Origin: Ignavibacteriota bacterium
Lineage (GTDB): Bacteria > Bacteroidota > Ignavibacteria > UBA10030
NCBI GenBank assembly: GCA_003170475.1
Contig: PMZI01000032.1
Coordinates: forward strand, 1-33,572
DNA: 33,572 bases
Direction of reading: 5' to 3'
A program made the position numbers and the translations under genes. Below, piece by piece: positions 13,878 to 24,613 of the stretch. Every line of letters begins with the position of its first letter. Position 1 is the stretch's first letter. The notes under the pieces were generated by a model that had not been told where the DNA came from, made no database searches, and was given only the letters and a program-made list of their open reading frames with translations.

Positions 13878-15017
13878 TCACGACAGCTTCTTTACCCCAA
13901 TGCCTGGCCGGTCCGTCAGCGTCACTTTCCCGTCGATCACTTTTGTCCCGTCAAACACATCGTTGCTGATCAGCAGAGCTCCGTCGAGGTCGGCGTAGTC
14001 GACCATCGGAGACAAATGCGATGCGGCCGAAATCGCGCACGACGTTTCCGTCATGCATCCCATCATCAATTTCAATCCGAGAGACCGCGCGAGAATGATC
14101 ATCTTGTGCGCTTCCCGCATGCCCGTGCACTTCATGAGCTTGATGTTGATCCCTGAATACACTCCAACCGCCTTCTTGACATCCGAGAGACGTTGCACTC
14201 CCTCATCGCCGAAGATGGGCAACGGACTGTGTTGCGTCAGCCAGGCGAGGTCGTCGACCTGTTCCTTCGGCATCGGCTGCTCGATGAAGACCACGCCCTT
14301 CTCCTTCAGCCAGTACGCCATATCAAGGGCAAATTGTCTGTCCTTCCAACCCTGATTGACATCGGTCGTGATGGGTGTGTTGGTGACGGACCGGATCGTC
14401 TCGATAATCATCTTGTCGGTATCGCGGCCAAGTTTCACTTTCAGGATTTTGAATTCGGCTGCTTCCTTTGTCTTTTGACGGACGACCGCCTCTGTATCGA
14501 TGCCGATGGTGAAGGAGGTGTAGGGAGTGGCGGACTTTTTGAATCCCCAGATGTTGTACCATGGTTGTCCCATCAATCGCCCGATCAAATCGTGAAAAGC
14601 GATATCCACCGAAGCCTTCGCTGCCGGATTCCCGGGAGCGATGGCGTCAATGTCCGCGAGGATCGTCTCAAGTTCGAACGGATTTTCATACTTGCTCAGA
14701 TCGACTTTTGCGAGAAACGTTGTCGCAGTCTCGTGCGATTCTCCGAGGTAGGGAGGCATCGAAGCCTCACCGTAGCCCACGACCCCGTTGTACTCAATCT
14801 CTGTCAGGACAACCGGTGTCGTGCTGCGTGAACTGTTCGCGAGAGTGAAAACGTGCTTGAGCTCGAGCGTGTAGGGGCGAAAGCGAAGTTTCATATGGGC
14901 ATTCTTTTGCTGTGGTGCAATCAAGTTCTCCGCATGTAAACCGGTGAATCCGCCTGCGAGGGATGCCCCGGCAAGAAGGGATGATGCTTTGAGAAACTCC
15001 CGACGATCGTGGGTCAT
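13878..15017 (-). CDS. Dipeptide epimerase (L-Ala-D/L-Glu epimerase type, enolase superfamily), Tat-exported
   Basis: The 379-residue protein starts with a twin-arginine signal (DRREFLKASS, hydrophobic to about residue 28). The enolase-superfamily barrel follows: KxK lysines Lys193/Lys195, metal ligands Asp219 (TTDVNQGW), Glu246 (IEQP) and Asp271 (GDEG), and the opposite-face Lys293 (NIKLMK). The C-terminal DxD pair Asp343/Asp345 is the motif with which dipeptide epimerases hold the free amino group. It should interconvert the Glu centre of L-Ala-D/L-Glu or a similar dipeptide, unusually outside the cytoplasm. AAGGAG precedes the ATG. The convergent NlpC/P60 peptidase could supply the dipeptide. 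It is the only confident minus-strand gene. Confidence 0.9.
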   Translation of the reverse strand: MTHDRREFLKASSLLAGASLAGGFTGLHAENLIAPQQKNAHMKLRFRPYTLELKHVFTLANSSRSTTPVVLTEIEYNGVVGYGEASMPPYLGESHETATTFLAKVDLSKYENPFELETILADIDAIAPGNPAAKASVDIAFHDLIGRLMGQPWYNIWGFKKSATPYTSFTIGIDTEAVVRQKTKEAAEFKILKVKLGRDTDKMIIETIRSVTNTPITTDVNQGWKDRQFALDMAYWLKEKGVVFIEQPMPKEQVDDLAWLTQHSPLPIFGDEGVQRLSDVKKAVGVYSGINIKLMKCTGMREAHKMIILARSLGLKLMMGCMTETSCAISAASHLSPMVDYADLDGALLISNDVFDGTKVIDGKVTLTDRPGIGVKKLS

Positions 15018-15197
15018 GGAAACTCCTTATCATGAAGTGATTGAGAGCCGTCACAAGGTATGGAAAAGGGGACTCATTTTCAAAGCACTGGGGTCGTTGT
15101 CTTTGGAACGGGGGGGGGAACGAATTCTGCGACAGATTTGCTTTCAATGGGGGCAGTTTGTACCTTGTTTTAGAATGCATCTTGATCATGGTGAGAG
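15018..15197. promoter_or_regulatory. Divergent intergenic region with a G9 tract
   Basis: This 180-base region separates the minus-strand epimerase from the plus-strand response regulator and should hold promoters for both. On the minus strand, TTTG, then 20 bases, then TACCTTGT resembles the Bacteroidetes -33/-7 promoter (TTTG, N19, TAnnTTTG) upstream of the epimerase. A run of nine G residues occupies 15110-15118. Confidence 0.35.
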
Positions 15198-15575
15198 ATG
15201 AAAGAAAAGAAGAAACAGATCCTTGTCGTTGATGACGAACCCTCCTGGCTCAAGAGCATGGCGATCATGCTTCGGAAGGAAGGGTACCAGGTCAAGGAAG
15301 CGCAGAGTGCAGCTGAGGCGCTCACGCTCCTCATCAAATATCGGCCCGACCTCATCGTCAGCGATTTGACTATGCCGGATATGAATGGTTTCGATCTGCT
15401 GGACAGGATTAAGAAGCAGCCTACAATTTCGGGGACACCCGTGGTCTTCCTTTCAGCGATTGATGATTTCTACGCAAAGAAAGTTGCCCGCGAGCTCGGC
15501 GCCAAAGCTTGTCTCCCCAAGCCCTACGACAAGAACGACATGGTGTCGATCCTCAAGCAGTACCTCCCGCGTTAA
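15198..15575 (+). CDS. Single-domain response regulator (CheY-like)
   Basis: The 125-residue receiver-only protein has acidic pocket Asp12/Asp13 (VVDDEP), phospho-acceptor Asp56 (IVSDLTMP), Ser87 at the Thr/Ser switch position and Lys108 (LPKPYDK). With no output domain, it probably acts through protein-protein contact or as a phosphorelay intermediate. The hybrid kinase gene begins 87 bases downstream on the same strand and is its likely partner. The ATG at 15198 is preceded by GGTGAGAG. Confidence 0.93.
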   Translation: MKEKKKQILVVDDEPSWLKSMAIMLRKEGYQVKEAQSAAEALTLLIKYRPDLIVSDLTMPDMNGFDLLDRIKKQPTISGTPVVFLSAIDDFYAKKVARELGAKACLPKPYDKNDMVSILKQYLPR

Positions 15576-15662
15576 CCACATCCCGCGATTGCTCGAACTA
15601 CGTTGACTTGCTATTGATGCACCGTGTTGCTACTTTTTCGGTGTTCATTTTGACCCCCAACG

Positions 15663-17885
15663 ATGAAACTCTCAAAACTCTTGAAATTCCGTACCTCCCT
15701 GGGCCCTGTTGAGCAAGCACAGGTCGTGGCTTCCGTTGTCGTGGTTGTGTCGTTGGCAACCATCGTCAGCATTCGCGTCTTCACGTACGGGAACAGGCTG
15801 GACTGGCTGCTGTTCGGTAGCGTGACCAGCGTTGGTGTCCTGGGTTTCATCAACGTCTTCTTCACGCTGAAATACGGCCGGCAGCTTGAAGAGCAGAAAC
15901 GCGAACTGATGGCGCTCAATACCATCGCAGAAGCGGTCAATCGCTCTGTCGGCATGAAGATCCTCCTTCGGGAGTCGATCCGCGAAGTTCGCCGGCTGCT
16001 CGATGTGGACTACGGCTGGATTTATCATCTGGAAAGTGGAAAACTCATCCTGCGTGCTGCGGAAGGGGCAGAACCGCCTCCTTTCACGATCATCGAGCCG
16101 AACACAGAGATGGAGAACGAAGATATTCAATGGGTGCGTTTGCCGCGATCGAAGCTGAAGCCGCGCCGATGGGAAACAAAGGAAGAGTGGAACTACGGCG
16201 GATTCGGTTCGTGGGCCTCCGTTCCCATTATCATGAAGGACAAGTTCGCGGGAGCCATTGTCGTCGCGAGCATCGAACGCAAGGCGATCTTGCCGAAACA
16301 ATTGAACCTGATGGGAGCTTTCTCCAATCAGATCGGTGTCGCTCTGGAAAATGCAACGCTGTTTGAACAGCTCCGAAAATCCGAAGAACGCTACATGGAT
16401 CTCTTCGAACATTCGCCCGATATGTATCATATCGTCAATCGCGAGGGAATTATTATCAGCTGCAATCAGACGGAAGCAGAGCGCCTTGGCTATCGCAAGG
16501 ACGAACTCGTCGGTCATACGCTGCTGACGTTCTATCCCCCCGAGAGCCATGCCGCTGTTCAGAGCCTCATCGCCGATGTGTTCGAGAATAATCGCGAGGT
16601 ATCCGGTCACGAACAACAAGTGGTGACAAAAGCCGGCGAGATCGTCGACGTCAGTGTTAGCACGTCCATCGTCTTCGACGAATCGCGAAAGCCCGCTTTC
16701 ATTCGTATCGTAACGCGCGATATCACGGAGAAGAAGAAACTCGAATCAAAAATCTTTCACGCTCAGCGCATCGACAGTATCGGAAACCTCGCCGGTGGCA
16801 TCGCTCATGATTTCAACAATATTCTCACTTCCATTCTCGGTTCGACCGCCATCATGAAGAGGAAGATGAGGAAGAACAATCAATGGTTCCATTTCGCCGA
16901 TATCATCGAGACCGCTGCAAAGCGCGGAGCGGGCTTGACGCGCCAATTGCTGACGTTTGCCCGGAAGAGTACTCCGCAGTTTCGGCCTATCATTGTGAAC
17001 GATATCATCGAGGAGACGCTCGGTCTGTTTGAGCGAAGTACGGATAAAAGTATTGCCATCAAGAAAGAATTGACCAACGATCTTGCCATCATCAAAGGAG
17101 ACGACGGTCAACTCCAGCAGGCCATTCTCAATCTCCTGATCAATGCGCGTGATGCCATGCCCAACGGAGGGACCATCACCATCCGCAGTCAGGCTCTGAA
17201 CCCCGATGTCCGCGCGGCCAGCGTCTTCGGCGAGGCCAAGGCCGGCGAATTTGCTTCGGTCGCTATCCGCGATGCGGGGGCCGGCATGTCCCAAGCCGTT
17301 CAGCAGAGGATCTTTGAACCTTTTTTCACGACGAAGGACAAGGGAACGGGGCTGGGGCTTTCTGTAGTCTACGGTGTTGTCAACTCGCACGGAGGTTTTA
17401 TCACGGTGCAAAGCGATGTCGGCAAGGGGTCGCAGTTTACGATGTTCTTCCCCTTGGTTGCCGACAGAGAGAAATTCCAACGGAGTTTGAAGGAACAGCG
17501 GTTGAGACATGGAACCGAGCGCGTTCTGGTAGTTGATGACGAGGAGCACGTTCGCGAGATGATCTGCCGGATGCTGGACAATCTTGGCTATCAAGTGGAA
17601 TTTGTGGAGAGCGGCCAGGAAGCGCTTGATCTCGTGAACAAGAAGGAACTGTTCGACCTGGTCATTCTGGACATGAACATGCCGACGATGAGCGGAAAAG
17701 AAACCTTCTTCAAGTTGAAAGAAATCAAACCCGACCTGAAAGTTGTCATTTCGACCGGTTACAGCAATGCCAGCCTGGAACCAACCCCCTTGAATGATCT
17801 TGTCGACGGGTTTCTCCAGAAACCATATCAGATGGAAGAATTATCGAAAGTGTTGCGTGATGTGTTCGACGAAAAGGAGGATTAG
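15663..17885 (+). CDS. Hybrid sensor histidine kinase (TM-GAF-PAS-HisKA-HATPase-REC)
   Basis: The 740-residue protein has two membrane helices (about 20-40 and 48-68), a short coil and a GAF-like domain (about 85-240). Next come a PAS domain starting at SEERYMDLFEHSPDMYHIV (about 245-360), a HisKA domain with His382 (GIAHDFNNIL) and a HATPase domain (LLINARDAMPNGG, GTGLGLSVVYG). The C-terminal receiver has Asp670 (LVILDMNMP). The DFNNIL H-box with attached receiver is typical of NtrB-like hybrid kinases. It probably passes phosphate to its own receiver and the preceding single-domain regulator. No DNA-binding partner is adjacent, so the final output is unknown. Confidence 0.93.
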   Translation: MKLSKLLKFRTSLGPVEQAQVVASVVVVVSLATIVSIRVFTYGNRLDWLLFGSVTSVGVLGFINVFFTLKYGRQLEEQKRELMALNTIAEAVNRSVGMKILLRESIREVRRLLDVDYGWIYHLESGKLILRAAEGAEPPPFTIIEPNTEMENEDIQWVRLPRSKLKPRRWETKEEWNYGGFGSWASVPIIMKDKFAGAIVVASIERKAILPKQLNLMGAFSNQIGVALENATLFEQLRKSEERYMDLFEHSPDMYHIVNREGIIISCNQTEAERLGYRKDELVGHTLLTFYPPESHAAVQSLIADVFENNREVSGHEQQVVTKAGEIVDVSVSTSIVFDESRKPAFIRIVTRDITEKKKLESKIFHAQRIDSIGNLAGGIAHDFNNILTSILGSTAIMKRKMRKNNQWFHFADIIETAAKRGAGLTRQLLTFARKSTPQFRPIIVNDIIEETLGLFERSTDKSIAIKKELTNDLAIIKGDDGQLQQAILNLLINARDAMPNGGTITIRSQALNPDVRAASVFGEAKAGEFASVAIRDAGAGMSQAVQQRIFEPFFTTKDKGTGLGLSVVYGVVNSHGGFITVQSDVGKGSQFTMFFPLVADREKFQRSLKEQRLRHGTERVLVVDDEEHVREMICRMLDNLGYQVEFVESGQEALDLVNKKELFDLVILDMNMPTMSGKETFFKLKEIKPDLKVVISTGYSNASLEPTPLNDLVDGFLQKPYQMEELSKVLRDVFDEKED

Positions 17886-17924
17886 TCGTCGCTCGCTTTC
17901 CTCGCTGCGTCTCCTTCGTAATCG

Positions 17925-17953
17925 TTGCAAATCGGTGAAATAATCGGTACCAT
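17925..17953 (+). promoter_or_regulatory. Candidate sigma-70-type promoter for the RodZ-like/ligA pair
   Basis: TTGCAA at 17925-17930 and TACCAT at 17948-17953 are separated by 17 bases and lie 51 bases upstream of the RodZ-like ATG at 18005. Both hexamers deviate from consensus and promoter rules of this phylum vary, so support is moderate. Confidence 0.3.
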
Positions 17954-18004
17954 TTTTCGACAAAACTCAACCTTCCTTACATCCTCAACCCAAAGCAGCA
18001 CAGT

Positions 18005-20847
<2,843 letters not shown>

Positions 20848-20877
20848 GAAACCGACGAAAGAACAGAAGAGAACTCC

Positions 20878-21417
20878 ATGTTTGAACATACCCGTTTGCG
20901 TGTCGGAACTTCCTATGCGCAGTTTCACTTTCGGTCGACGCGAGAACCTGTCGTCCGTTTTACGGAAGCGATTTCTGTTGCGAAACAGCCGATTGTCTTT
21001 CTTCCGGAGATTCCGGAAGAAGCATCTGCCGTTGACATGGTGCTGAAGTTTTTTGTGCAGCGGTTTCACACAAGCAAGGTAACGTTAGTGGCGCGAAAGG
21101 AGATTTTGTCCAGACTACCCGACCACCGTTCCTTCCCGCTTGTCACGTTCAGTGCTGAGGAGCTCAACGTGTGGTACCTCCCGAAGTCGGATTTGCTTCG
21201 AAAGGTGAAAAAGAGTACATTCGACGTAGCATTTGACCTGAATATTCGCGTTGCGTTGCCGAGTTCGTTTCTTTGTCGCGCGTCGCAAGCCCCGTTGCGA
21301 ATAGGATTTGTGAAACCGAACGCAGACTGTTTCTACAATTTCCAGGTTCAAACCGGACCGTCAAACAATTGTGTCCAAGTATACTCACAGCTGTTGAAGT
21401 GCATCGAAATGTTTTAG
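20878..21417 (+). CDS. Small glycosyltransferase-9-like (DUF6913-like) protein
   Basis: The 179-residue protein looks like the N-terminal Rossmann half of heptosyltransferase-type GT-B enzymes. It has alternating strands and helices (PIVFLPEIP, VTLVARKEI) and STFDVAFDLNIRVALPSSFL followed by ASQAPLRIGF, a pattern shared with GT9 proteins and the Bacteroidetes DUF6913 family. The C-terminal nucleotide-sugar-binding half is absent, so catalysis is doubtful. It may be a non-enzymatic relative. It starts 30 bases after ligA with GAAGAGA upstream. Family assignment is tentative. Confidence 0.5.
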   Translation: MFEHTRLRVGTSYAQFHFRSTREPVVRFTEAISVAKQPIVFLPEIPEEASAVDMVLKFFVQRFHTSKVTLVARKEILSRLPDHRSFPLVTFSAEELNVWYLPKSDLLRKVKKSTFDVAFDLNIRVALPSSFLCRASQAPLRIGFVKPNADCFYNFQVQTGPSNNCVQVYSQLLKCIEMF

Positions 21418-21478
21418 ACGTTCGAATCAGCACGACGAACAACGATCCGTCAGCGCACAATGGCAAGAGGAGGACGCC

Positions 21479-21811
21479 ATGCAATATGAAGTGAAGAAAA
21501 ACGGTGAAGCGACGATTCTCAAAGTGAAGGAGCGGAAACTTGACGCGAGCGTCTCACCGGAATTGAAGGGGGAGTTCCTCGTCCTGTGCAACGGGCAAAC
21601 GAAGAATCTGGTCATTGATCTGAGTGAGGTGGAATTCTGCGACAGCAGTGGCCTCAGTGCGCTCCTGATTGCTGAACGGAAGATGAGAGAAAACGGAGGA
21701 GTCGTGAAGCTGGCCGGACTCCAGAAAAAAGTTCTTGCATTGATTCGCATTTCCCGCCTGGATCGTGCCTTCCGCATCCATGATACGGTTGCGAAGGCGC
21801 TGAAGTCGTAG
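21479..21811 (+). CDS. STAS-domain anti-sigma-factor antagonist (SpoIIAA-like)
   Basis: The 110-residue STAS domain includes the characteristic LVIDLSEVEFCDSSGLSALL segment. By analogy with SpoIIAA, Ser57 of DSSG is the phosphorylated switch residue. Such proteins release sigma factors or other partners by binding an anti-sigma kinase when unphosphorylated. No RsbW-like kinase or PP2C phosphatase is present, so its partner lies elsewhere. A strong GAGGAGG ribosome site precedes the ATG, suggesting high expression, as usual for antagonists. Confidence 0.9.
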   Translation: MQYEVKKNGEATILKVKERKLDASVSPELKGEFLVLCNGQTKNLVIDLSEVEFCDSSGLSALLIAERKMRENGGVVKLAGLQKKVLALIRISRLDRAFRIHDTVAKALKS

Positions 21812-21890
21812 ACGCAGCAGCCTGAGTTGTCTGCCGCACCGGCAGTTGAGTGTAACCCACGAATTCATAACCCTTCCGCAGGAGTCCCTG

Positions 21891-23354
21891 TTGGGTTTCC
21901 ACACCATCGATTACGTCATTCTCGTCGTGTACCTCATCGGCATTGCCGTTCTGGGTATTCTGCGCGGCGGAAAACAGACATCGACGCGCGATTATTTTCT
22001 CGGCCGCGATGAAATCCCCTGGTGGGTTGTCTGCTTCTCTATCGTCGCTGCCGAAACGAGTACTCTCACATTCATCAGCATCCCCGGTCTCGCGTATCTC
22101 ACGAACATGAGTTTCCTCCAGGTGACGGTGGGCTACCTCATCGGCCGAATTGTCATCAGCTTCGTCTTCCTGCCGGCGTACTACAAAGGCGAGCTTTCAA
22201 CCGCCTATGCGTTCCTTGAACGGCGATTTGGAATGAAAACGAGGAGCTTTGCGTCCCTTGTCTTTCTTTTCACGAGACTGGCAGCAGAGGGCGTACGCCT
22301 GTTTGCCTCCGCCATTCCCCTGAAATTCATTCTCGACATCAACTATCCGACGGCGATTCTTATCATCGCCGCCATCGCTCTGCTCTATACGTACATCGGC
22401 GGGGTTCGCGGGATCCTGTGGGTGGACGCGTTGCAGATGGTGATCTATCTTGGCGGTGCAACTCTCTCGGCGATCTTGCTCATTACAACCGCTGACGGGG
22501 GATGGGCAGGCATCACCCAGAGGGCGTTTGAAGCCGGTAAATTCCAGATCATCAACCTGGGTTTCGACAGTAGTTTCTGGTCTTCCCCGTACACACTTTT
22601 GGGCGGACTCATCGGAGGTGCGTTCCTCTCTATGGCGTCGCACGGGACCGACCACCTCATCGTCCAACGAGTGTTGACGACAAAGTCGCTCGCCGCAAGC
22701 CGAAAGGCGATGATCGGCAGCGGCATCATCATCATCTTTCAGTTTGCCCTCTTCCTGATCGTCGGTCTCCTCCTGTATGGTTACTACAACGGAGCTACGA
22801 TCGCGCAGCTGGGCCTGCTCCGGGCTGACGAGATATTCCCAAGATTCATTACACAGGGGCTCCCCTCCGGCGTCGCAGGGTTTGTCATCGCAGGTCTCAC
22901 TGCTGTCGCACTCTCAACGCTGGCGGGTTCCATGACCTCCATGGCGTCGTCGACAGTGATGGATCTCTACAAGCCTTACTTCGGCAAGAATGTTACGCCT
23001 CAGCGTGAACTGTTCCTGTCACGACTTGTCACCGTGGGATGGTCATTCGCACTCGTGGGCTCCGCTTTGTTCTTCATGAACACGACGCAAACGGTGGTGG
23101 AGCTTGCATTGAGCATTGCATCGTTTACGTACGGAGGTCTTCTGGGAACATTCCTTCTGGGCGTGCTCTTCAAGAAGCCGACCCAGGAAGATGCGTTGGC
23201 CGGCTTTGTAGCAGGGATCTTCATCATGATTACCGTCATTGCTCTCAAGCTCGTGGCCTGGACATGGTTCACGGTGATCGGAGTTTCCGCGACATTGATT
23301 GTCGGCAATGTTCTGAGCATGTTGAGCAAGCGCACAAGCACCGAGCGCCTGTGA
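21891..23354 (+). CDS. Sodium:solute symporter (SSS family)
   Basis: The 487-residue integral membrane protein has roughly 13 hydrophobic helices. The opening TM1 (IDYVILVVYLIGIAVLGIL), the RDYFLGRDEIPWWVV loop and FSIVAAETSTLTFISIPGLAY are hallmark SSS features. Later segments include SHGTDHLIVQRVLTTKS and FVIAGLTAVALSTLAGSMTSMAS, the latter with the sodium-site serines/threonines. It should import an organic solute with Na+; specificity is unclear. I chose TTG 21891 because GCAGGAG lies six bases upstream. The frame stays open back to a TTG at 21846 that lacks a ribosome site. Confidence 0.92.
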   Translation: MGFHTIDYVILVVYLIGIAVLGILRGGKQTSTRDYFLGRDEIPWWVVCFSIVAAETSTLTFISIPGLAYLTNMSFLQVTVGYLIGRIVISFVFLPAYYKGELSTAYAFLERRFGMKTRSFASLVFLFTRLAAEGVRLFASAIPLKFILDINYPTAILIIAAIALLYTYIGGVRGILWVDALQMVIYLGGATLSAILLITTADGGWAGITQRAFEAGKFQIINLGFDSSFWSSPYTLLGGLIGGAFLSMASHGTDHLIVQRVLTTKSLAASRKAMIGSGIIIIFQFALFLIVGLLLYGYYNGATIAQLGLLRADEIFPRFITQGLPSGVAGFVIAGLTAVALSTLAGSMTSMASSTVMDLYKPYFGKNVTPQRELFLSRLVTVGWSFALVGSALFFMNTTQTVVELALSIASFTYGGLLGTFLLGVLFKKPTQEDALAGFVAGIFIMITVIALKLVAWTWFTVIGVSATLIVGNVLSMLSKRTSTERL

Positions 23355-23379
23355 CGTTGAACAAGATCGTAGCTACACC

Positions 23380-24324
23380 ATGAAAAAGAAACGCGTCATC
23401 GCCGTGCCCGTGAAGGAGAAAGAGGATCTCAAACTCGACAGTGAGATCCGGCAGTACTTCAATTTCCTTCGCCTCGACAAAGGCTCCTCGCAGCACACGC
23501 TCCACTCCTATCAGTTCGACCTCGCGAAGTATCGCGCCTTTCTTGTCAACCAGAATATCATCGCCTCCAAAAAGGTCACAGAGGAACATCTCAGCGGGTT
23601 CTTGAAGGACCTTGTTCAGAAACGCCTTTCACCACGAAGCGTGGCGCGGATCCTCTCTGCTGTGCGTGGATTCCATAGGTTTCTGGTAGGAGAAGGACTG
23701 GGCGATAATGATCCCACAGAGAATATCGATACTCCTAAACGGTCGAAGACTCTCCCGGGTGTACTTTCGGTAGCTGAGGTAGACGCAATTTTGAAGCAGC
23801 CGGACACGCGAAAGCCCCTCGGAGTTCGCGACCGCGCAATGCTGGAGGTTCTCTACGCAACCGGAGTGCGGGTTTCTGAGCTCACGAATCTCAAACAGTC
23901 AAATTTGATGTTCGATTCGGAGTTGATTCTGGTCTTTGGCAAAGGCTCAAAGGAGCGTCTTGTACCGATTGGTCCATCGGCAATCGATTGGGTGACAACG
24001 TATCAGCGGGAAGTGAGGATTCAGCTTGCAAAGGCGGGACGTTCGCAGGATGTAGTGTTTCTCAACTTTCGGGGGGGAAAACTCTCACGCGCGGCAATAC
24101 GGGATATGGTCGTGAAGTACGCCCGCGCGGCAGGGATCAAGAAGGAGATTCATCCTCATACATTTCGGCACTCGTTTGCCACTCATCTTCTGGAAGGGGG
24201 CGCTGATCTTCGTGCCGTCCAGGAAATGCTCGGTCATGTCGATATAGCCACGACACAAATCTACACCCACATCGACCGCGAATACCTCAAAGAAGCACAT
24301 CGGACATTCCATCCTCGGGCCTGA
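23380..24324 (+). CDS. Tyrosine recombinase XerC/XerD-type
   Basis: The 314-residue recombinase has an N-terminal SAM-like core-binding domain (about 20-110) and a complete catalytic domain: Arg164 (TGVRVSEL), the GKGSKERLVP beta-hairpin lysine, His260-x-x-Arg263 (HTFRH), His286 (LGHVDI) and nucleophile Tyr295 (YTHID). Length and HSFATHLLEGGADLRAVQEMLGH match chromosomal Xer proteins that resolve dimers at dif rather than phage integrases. The gene lies among housekeeping genes with no attachment-site repeats seen. Whether it is XerC or XerD cannot be told here. An N-terminal lysine-rich extension of about 18 residues is slightly unusual. Confidence 0.92.
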   Translation: MKKKRVIAVPVKEKEDLKLDSEIRQYFNFLRLDKGSSQHTLHSYQFDLAKYRAFLVNQNIIASKKVTEEHLSGFLKDLVQKRLSPRSVARILSAVRGFHRFLVGEGLGDNDPTENIDTPKRSKTLPGVLSVAEVDAILKQPDTRKPLGVRDRAMLEVLYATGVRVSELTNLKQSNLMFDSELILVFGKGSKERLVPIGPSAIDWVTTYQREVRIQLAKAGRSQDVVFLNFRGGKLSRAAIRDMVVKYARAAGIKKEIHPHTFRHSFATHLLEGGADLRAVQEMLGHVDIATTQIYTHIDREYLKEAHRTFHPRA

Positions 24325-24613
24325 CGTCTATATTCGACGCGCCCTCCTGCAAAGTCCATTTCGTTCACTTGATTCTCAATGATCATCCGTCCTCTCGCGG
24401 ATCCCCGGAGAATCACTCTGAGTGAGCGTATTCTCTCTACAAAGGTCGTGCCAAACAAATCGGCTTGAATTTCGTGAGATTTTTCGGTAAGTAGTTCTAT
24501 CCGTCACGGTTTGCCTTCGTGGAGTCATCCTTGGCGGGAATTTCACTGGAAGCGTATCGTTCGAGCAAGAGAGCTTGTTCCTGTTGTCTGTCCTGAATTG
24601 AGATAATTGTTTT
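24325..24613. other. Intergenic region upstream of the DUF1611-lysA-asd block
   Basis: This 289-base stretch has no supported gene; minus-strand frames across it have poor composition and run into the DUF1611 gene. It probably holds the promoter of the downstream amino-acid block, but I could not identify convincing -35/-10 or sigma-54 elements, a riboswitch or a terminator for the xer gene. Confidence 0.4.

Noticed and set aside
14193-14831. A 212-codon forward frame inside the epimerase gene
   Set aside because: It lies antisense to a gene with a complete enolase-superfamily active site, and its own translation lacks any domain.
20878-21417. Annotation as a full glycosyltransferase family 9 enzyme
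   Set aside because: Only the N-terminal half of the fold is present at 179 residues; the donor-binding domain is missing.
23380-24324. Xer recombinase as a sign of a prophage or integrative element
   Set aside because: Its length and motifs match chromosomal Xer proteins, flanking genes are housekeeping, and no attachment-site repeats or phage genes were found.
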